Below are positions 28,812-31,586 of a stretch of 31,586 bases of DNA, in pieces (positions within the stretch are counted from its first letter, which is position 1; every line of letters begins with the position of its first letter). The position numbers were made by a program, and so were the translations under genes. A model generated the notes under the pieces. The model did no database searches. It had not been told where the DNA came from and saw nothing but the letters and a program-made list of their open reading frames with translations. Source of the stretch: 2-01-FULL-41-26 sp964587505 (GTDB lineage Bacteria > Patescibacteriota > Minisyncoccia > 2-02-FULL-40-12 > GWA2-44-9); assembly GCA_964587505.1 (NCBI GenBank), contig CAZPLD010000004.1:1-31586 (forward strand), in the 5' to 3' direction.

Positions 28812-31054
28812 AGTTCTCTGCCAAGGCTCCTGACAAACGCCCGGGCGTCGGGTTCAAAAGACGGATCAACTTGAACCGCTTTGCGGGCCATTGCCACAGC
28901 ATCGTCAACTCTGCCCACATTAGCATATGCCGTTGCCAATGACGCATAGTTTTGAGGATTTTTAGGATAATTTAATACTAAACTTTCGTAAGTCGTGATA
29001 ATCCGAGCAAAATCTTTATTTTTAAGATATATATTTATTAATTTCAAATAATCCTGCTCGCTGGGACCGTAAGCTGCTTCTCCGACCAGTGACTTTTCTA
29101 AGTCTTCGACACCGCTCATATCGCCGCTCTCTATCTTGGCCACCCCAAGATACCAACGAGATAATCCGGGTTCCGGATTTAGATCCACGGCCTTCTGGAA
29201 ATATTTAACAGCATTGGAATAATCTTTTTTATTAAGATATGCTTGGGCTATTTCATAGTAAGTTCTGATAAACGTCGGCGAGAGTTCCAACGCTTTCATT
29301 GAGTTTTCTAGTGCCTTATCGTTATGTGGAGATTGGGGATCGTCTTTGCCGAGTATAATATTCAACCTGGAGAGATATAGATACGGCAGATAATCAACCG
29401 GATTTTCTTTTACGTTCTTGCCAACCTCGATTATCGCGTATTCGTACGCATCTCGTACTAATTTTTCCTTCACGCTCGGACCGCCCCCGCCAACCAGATA
29501 TTGGGCGAATCTGTGTCTATATTCATACTTACCGGGTACATTATAAGACAGAGACTCTTTATATTTAGACAAAGCTCCGGTAAAATCGCCCGCCCATCCC
29601 CGAACAATGGCTCTGGTAGTCGCATAATTGGCTTTAGCCGGCAAAATATTTGTTTTGTATATTAATACCGCAATCAGAACAGTTAAAATTATCGCTACGG
29701 AGTTGATAAGGGGTCTGCTTATAGCGGCTGGCCGAACAATATATGTTTCCTTTTTGGTATCTGAATTAAGATAAGAAATGAATCCGGCAATTGTAAAGAA
29801 AACAACGAAGTTTGCCGAAGTGTCAAATATAAAAGAGTTGTGGATCATATACGCGATAATCGCAGATACAAGGCCGGCACCATAAACAGCAAGTTCGTTA
29901 TTCTTCAATAATTTACGCAAGGAAGAAAACAACGCGACAAAAGTATTTATATAAGCCAGAAAACCGATGAGACCCATAGTCACAAGGATCTCAACAAACA
30001 TATTATGCGCCCGGTCAAAGAGAGTTTCCGAACCGGAACCGACAAAAAATTTAGGATTGAAGTGTTTTGAAAAAGGGATGTTGAAATTCTCCGGACCCCA
30101 GCCTAAAAGTATTGTTTTCGGATTTTCACTCCACCCCTTCAGTCCGGCCTGCCAAGCCCAAAAACGAGTTTGAACGGTAAGGGAAGTAAGCGATAAATTA
30201 GTAATCCTGCTTAAATATCTTGAACTCTTAACAAAAGAAGTGCCATTAAACAACCACGAGAAGATAACAAAAAAAATAACAAAACCGATTAAGAACCTAA
30301 ACACCAACCCTCCAATGCGTGATTTCTTATACCTCATCAACAAAAACGCAAAGATCGTAAGTCCGACCGCATAGCCCAAAACCGAGCCCCTTACCGCGGT
30401 CATCAAAACAGCGATAGAAGTAATGGCAAAAGCAAATAAATACCCCGTCTTGCGATTTTGACTATTTTGAGGATTCAAGTACATTGTCAAAGACAAAAAC
30501 ACAGTCAATAGTTCATAGCCGGCAAATAAAGCCGCGTTGCCGATAGTGCCGAATATTCTCTCTCGTCCCCCGGAACCGATAAAGAATTCCAGATCCGTTT
30601 TTTGGCCAAATCCATAAAATGCCGATAAAACTCCCGCAAAAATTGTCAGATCAAACAATCTTCGCCAGTGTTCTTTTTTATTAAGCACCGAGATTAAAAT
30701 TATAAAAAATATAAAATAATGCCAAAAGGTCCAAAGTCCGCCCATTCTCTCTAATGAACCCCAAAAACTCGAGTATCTCAAAACACTGGTCAGCGTAGTT
30801 AAAGAAAATGCCAGCACAAATAAGAAAAATGCCCAGAAAACCTTGTCTTTTCTGGGTAGATAAGAATGGTCTTTTAATATCAAGACCAGATAAGCCGCTC
30901 CCAAAATCTCAATCAAACTCCTGAAAACCAACACTTTTCCAAAATGAAAAGGTGAGATAAAATCCTTAAATATAATAAGCGGCACGAATGCCGTCAGATA
31001 AATGCCGAAACGCAAAAACTTTACTAATCCTGATTCTCTTGTAAATTGCTGCAT
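28808..31054 (-). CDS. O-antigen ligase/polymerase-like (Wzy_C) membrane protein with C-terminal TPR domain
   Basis: 748 residues from the ATG at 31054; an in-frame GTG at 31063 is less likely because it abuts the -10 box. Residues ~15-470 contain about eleven or twelve membrane helices. GRERIFGTIGNAALFAGYE, the VRGSVLGYAVGL helix and the large external loop WGPENFNIPFSKHF...FDRAHNMFVEILVTMGLIGF are typical of WaaL/Wzy/PglL proteins; the loop His (AHN) is a conserved feature. From ~480 on there are tetratricopeptide repeats (TYYEIAQAYLNKKDYSNAVKYFQKAVDLNP; PQNYASLATAYANVGRVDDAVAMARKAVQVDP). It joins or polymerises lipid-linked glycan on the outer face; a protein O-oligosaccharyltransferase role is possible. 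Transcribed alone from a promoter beside the start. Confidence 0.85.
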   Translation of the reverse strand: MQQFTRESGLVKFLRFGIYLTAFVPLIIFKDFISPFHFGKVLVFRSLIEILGAAYLVLILKDHSYLPRKDKVFWAFFLFVLAFSLTTLTSVLRYSSFWGSLERMGGLWTFWHYFIFFIILISVLNKKEHWRRLFDLTIFAGVLSAFYGFGQKTDLEFFIGSGGRERIFGTIGNAALFAGYELLTVFLSLTMYLNPQNSQNRKTGYLFAFAITSIAVLMTAVRGSVLGYAVGLTIFAFLLMRYKKSRIGGLVFRFLIGFVIFFVIFSWLFNGTSFVKSSRYLSRITNLSLTSLTVQTRFWAWQAGLKGWSENPKTILLGWGPENFNIPFSKHFNPKFFVGSGSETLFDRAHNMFVEILVTMGLIGFLAYINTFVALFSSLRKLLKNNELAVYGAGLVSAIIAYMIHNSFIFDTSANFVVFFTIAGFISYLNSDTKKETYIVRPAAISRPLINSVAIILTVLIAVLIYKTNILPAKANYATTRAIVRGWAGDFTGALSKYKESLSYNVPGKYEYRHRFAQYLVGGGGPSVKEKLVRDAYEYAIIEVGKNVKENPVDYLPYLYLSRLNIILGKDDPQSPHNDKALENSMKALELSPTFIRTYYEIAQAYLNKKDYSNAVKYFQKAVDLNPEPGLSRWYLGVAKIESGDMSGVEDLEKSLVGEAAYGPSEQDYLKLINIYLKNKDFARIITTYESLVLNYPKNPQNYASLATAYANVGRVDDAVAMARKAVQVDPSFEPDARAFVRSLGREL

Positions 31055-31063
31055 AATTAACAC

Positions 31064-31091
31064 ATAATACCAGAATTTCCAAAAATTTCAA
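31064..31091 (-). promoter_or_regulatory. Promoter of the ligase/TPR gene with a leader of about three bases
   Basis: Minus strand: TTGAAA (31091-31086), 16-base spacer, TATTAT (31069-31064), then gtgtta and an expected +1 near 31057, three bases before the ATG at 31054. No ribosome site is present in the remaining bases. Confidence 0.55.
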
Positions 31092-31098
31092 CCTTATG

Positions 31099-31586
31099 TT
31101 ATTTCAGAGTTACCCTGTATATTATTCCGACTGAATCGTCCGATATATAAAGCGCGCCGTCAGCTCCAAACTTCAAATCGACCGGCCGGCCCGATATTTT
31201 ACCGTTATCTCCCAGCCATCCTGATATAAAATCTTCCGGCTTTTGGGACAGAACATTTCCATTAACATCCAAATTATATCTGACGACCTTGTATCCGACA
31301 GGTTCGCTTCTATTCCAGGAGCCATGATAAGCCACCAGTAGGTCGTTCTGCCATTCGGACGGCCATTTGTTATTTGATATAAATGCCAAACCTAAAGGCG
31401 CTGAATGGGCAGGAATTTGAATTATCGGTGATTCGGTTTTTCTGCAATCCGAGGAAATATCTATTCTTTGAAATTTTTCAGGGCTGAAAGTTTTGTCTCT
31501 CGTTTGATTGCCGTAACAGAAAGGCCAGCCGTATCTTTTGGCGCCGAACTTGTCTTCCGGACCGGCAACTTTAATGATATTTATTT
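31099..31586 (-). CDS. PQQ-dependent sugar dehydrogenase-like (GSDH/sorbosone dehydrogenase) C-terminal part, 5' end outside window
   Basis: The frame is open to the window edge and reads KVAGPEDKFGAKRYGWPFCYGNQT, then HSAPLGLAFISNNKWPSEWQNDLLVAYHGSWNRSEPVGYKVVRYNLD, DFISGWLG, SGRPVDLKFGADGALYISDDSVGIIYRV. These are the last blades of the GSDH beta-propeller: GYGWPxCYG, HSAPLGL, AxHGSWNR, GRPVD and DGxLYISDD are its recurrent blocks. About 161 residues are visible. Whether PQQ is used, and a signal peptide, cannot be judged from this part; many members are exported. The TTG at 31389 is internal, not the start. Its link to the polysaccharide locus is positional only. Confidence 0.87.
   Translation of the reverse strand, partial: INIIKVAGPEDKFGAKRYGWPFCYGNQTRDKTFSPEKFQRIDISSDCRKTESPIIQIPAHSAPLGLAFISNNKWPSEWQNDLLVAYHGSWNRSEPVGYKVVRYNLDVNGNVLSQKPEDFISGWLGDNGKISGRPVDLKFGADGALYISDDSVGIIYRVTLK

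Noticed and set aside
1..31586. Recoded TGA (Gracilibacteria/Absconditabacteria code)
   Set aside because: TGA ends several genes at sensible family lengths, and no gene needs TGA read through.

Overview
The window reads as one long cell-surface polysaccharide / glycoconjugate locus from a low-to-moderate GC bacterium, most likely a member of the Candidate Phyla Radiation (Patescibacteria, Parcubacteria-like). The reasons are inference from pattern: tightly packed genes with ATGA/TAATG overlaps, at least twelve glycosyltransferases (GTs), a palindrome that inserts LPAGRQ into a protein, 7-bp tandem repeats inside and between genes, a small membrane protein with an FLTNDQIYFGYL-type core, and exported proteins with low-complexity linkers. 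TGA is used as a stop (for example at the end of the genes ending at 729, 11447 and 22680), so the code looks standard. No rRNA, tRNA, CRISPR array or insertion sequence is visible, and no gene-free stretch exceeds about 100 bp.

Layout, left to right. (A) 1-740, +: tail of a radical SAM protein. (B) 2914 to 729, -: an adenylyltransferase-kinase fusion of the HldE type, but in reversed domain order, and a GmhA-like SIS isomerase; together these suggest an NDP-heptose supply. (C) 6845 to 2996, -: membrane-anchored GT2, YdjC/ChbG-type deacetylase, GDP-mannose 4,6-dehydratase (gmd), GalE-like epimerase, then a strong terminator. (D) 11416 to 6878, -: DegT-family enzyme with His in place of the PLP lysine, NAD-dependent reductase/epimerase, methyltransferase, GT39/PMT-like membrane GT. 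(E) 12397 to 11447, -: unassigned GT-A-like protein. (F) 13975 to 12497, -: second radical SAM protein followed by two tandem terminators. (G) about 20986 to 14065, -: two GT4, RmlD-like reductase, cupin, a second His-type DegT enzyme, two more GT4. (H) 23417 to 21072, -: a trio of exported/membrane proteins with no sugar-enzyme domain. (I) 27591 to 23477, -: GT4, GT2, GT4, GT4. (J) 27615-28811, +: GT4. (K) 31054 to 28808, -: O-antigen ligase/polymerase-like protein with a TPR tail. (L) 31586 to 31099, -: C-terminal part of a PQQ-type sugar dehydrogenase.

How it may work together (inference): gmd makes GDP-4-keto-6-deoxymannose; a ColD-like His-type enzyme could remove the 3-hydroxyl, and the RmlD-like and other short-chain reductases could finish a 3,6-dideoxy sugar. 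HldE/GmhA-like enzymes supply a heptose. Eight GT4 and two GT2 enzymes assemble chains on a lipid carrier; the GT2 plus GT39 pair uses polyprenyl-phosphate sugars outside the membrane; the Wzy/WaaL-like protein polymerises or transfers the product. The exported Ser/Thr-rich proteins of block H are candidate acceptors. A flippase, an initiating phosphoglycosyltransferase and the GmhB phosphatase are not in this window.

The most interesting signals are not enzyme families: (1) several promoters place the -10 box so that transcription should begin at or within a few bases of the start codon (leaderless or near-leaderless mRNAs), with -35 boxes that contain the stop codon of the gene upstream; (2) the GT4 gene at 23477-24625 is invaded by an 18-bp perfect palindrome and three arrays of 7-bp repeats, with a fourth array covering its translation-start region; (3) two distinct His-type dehydratases, one of which resembles RfbH but lacks its iron-sulfur cysteines.
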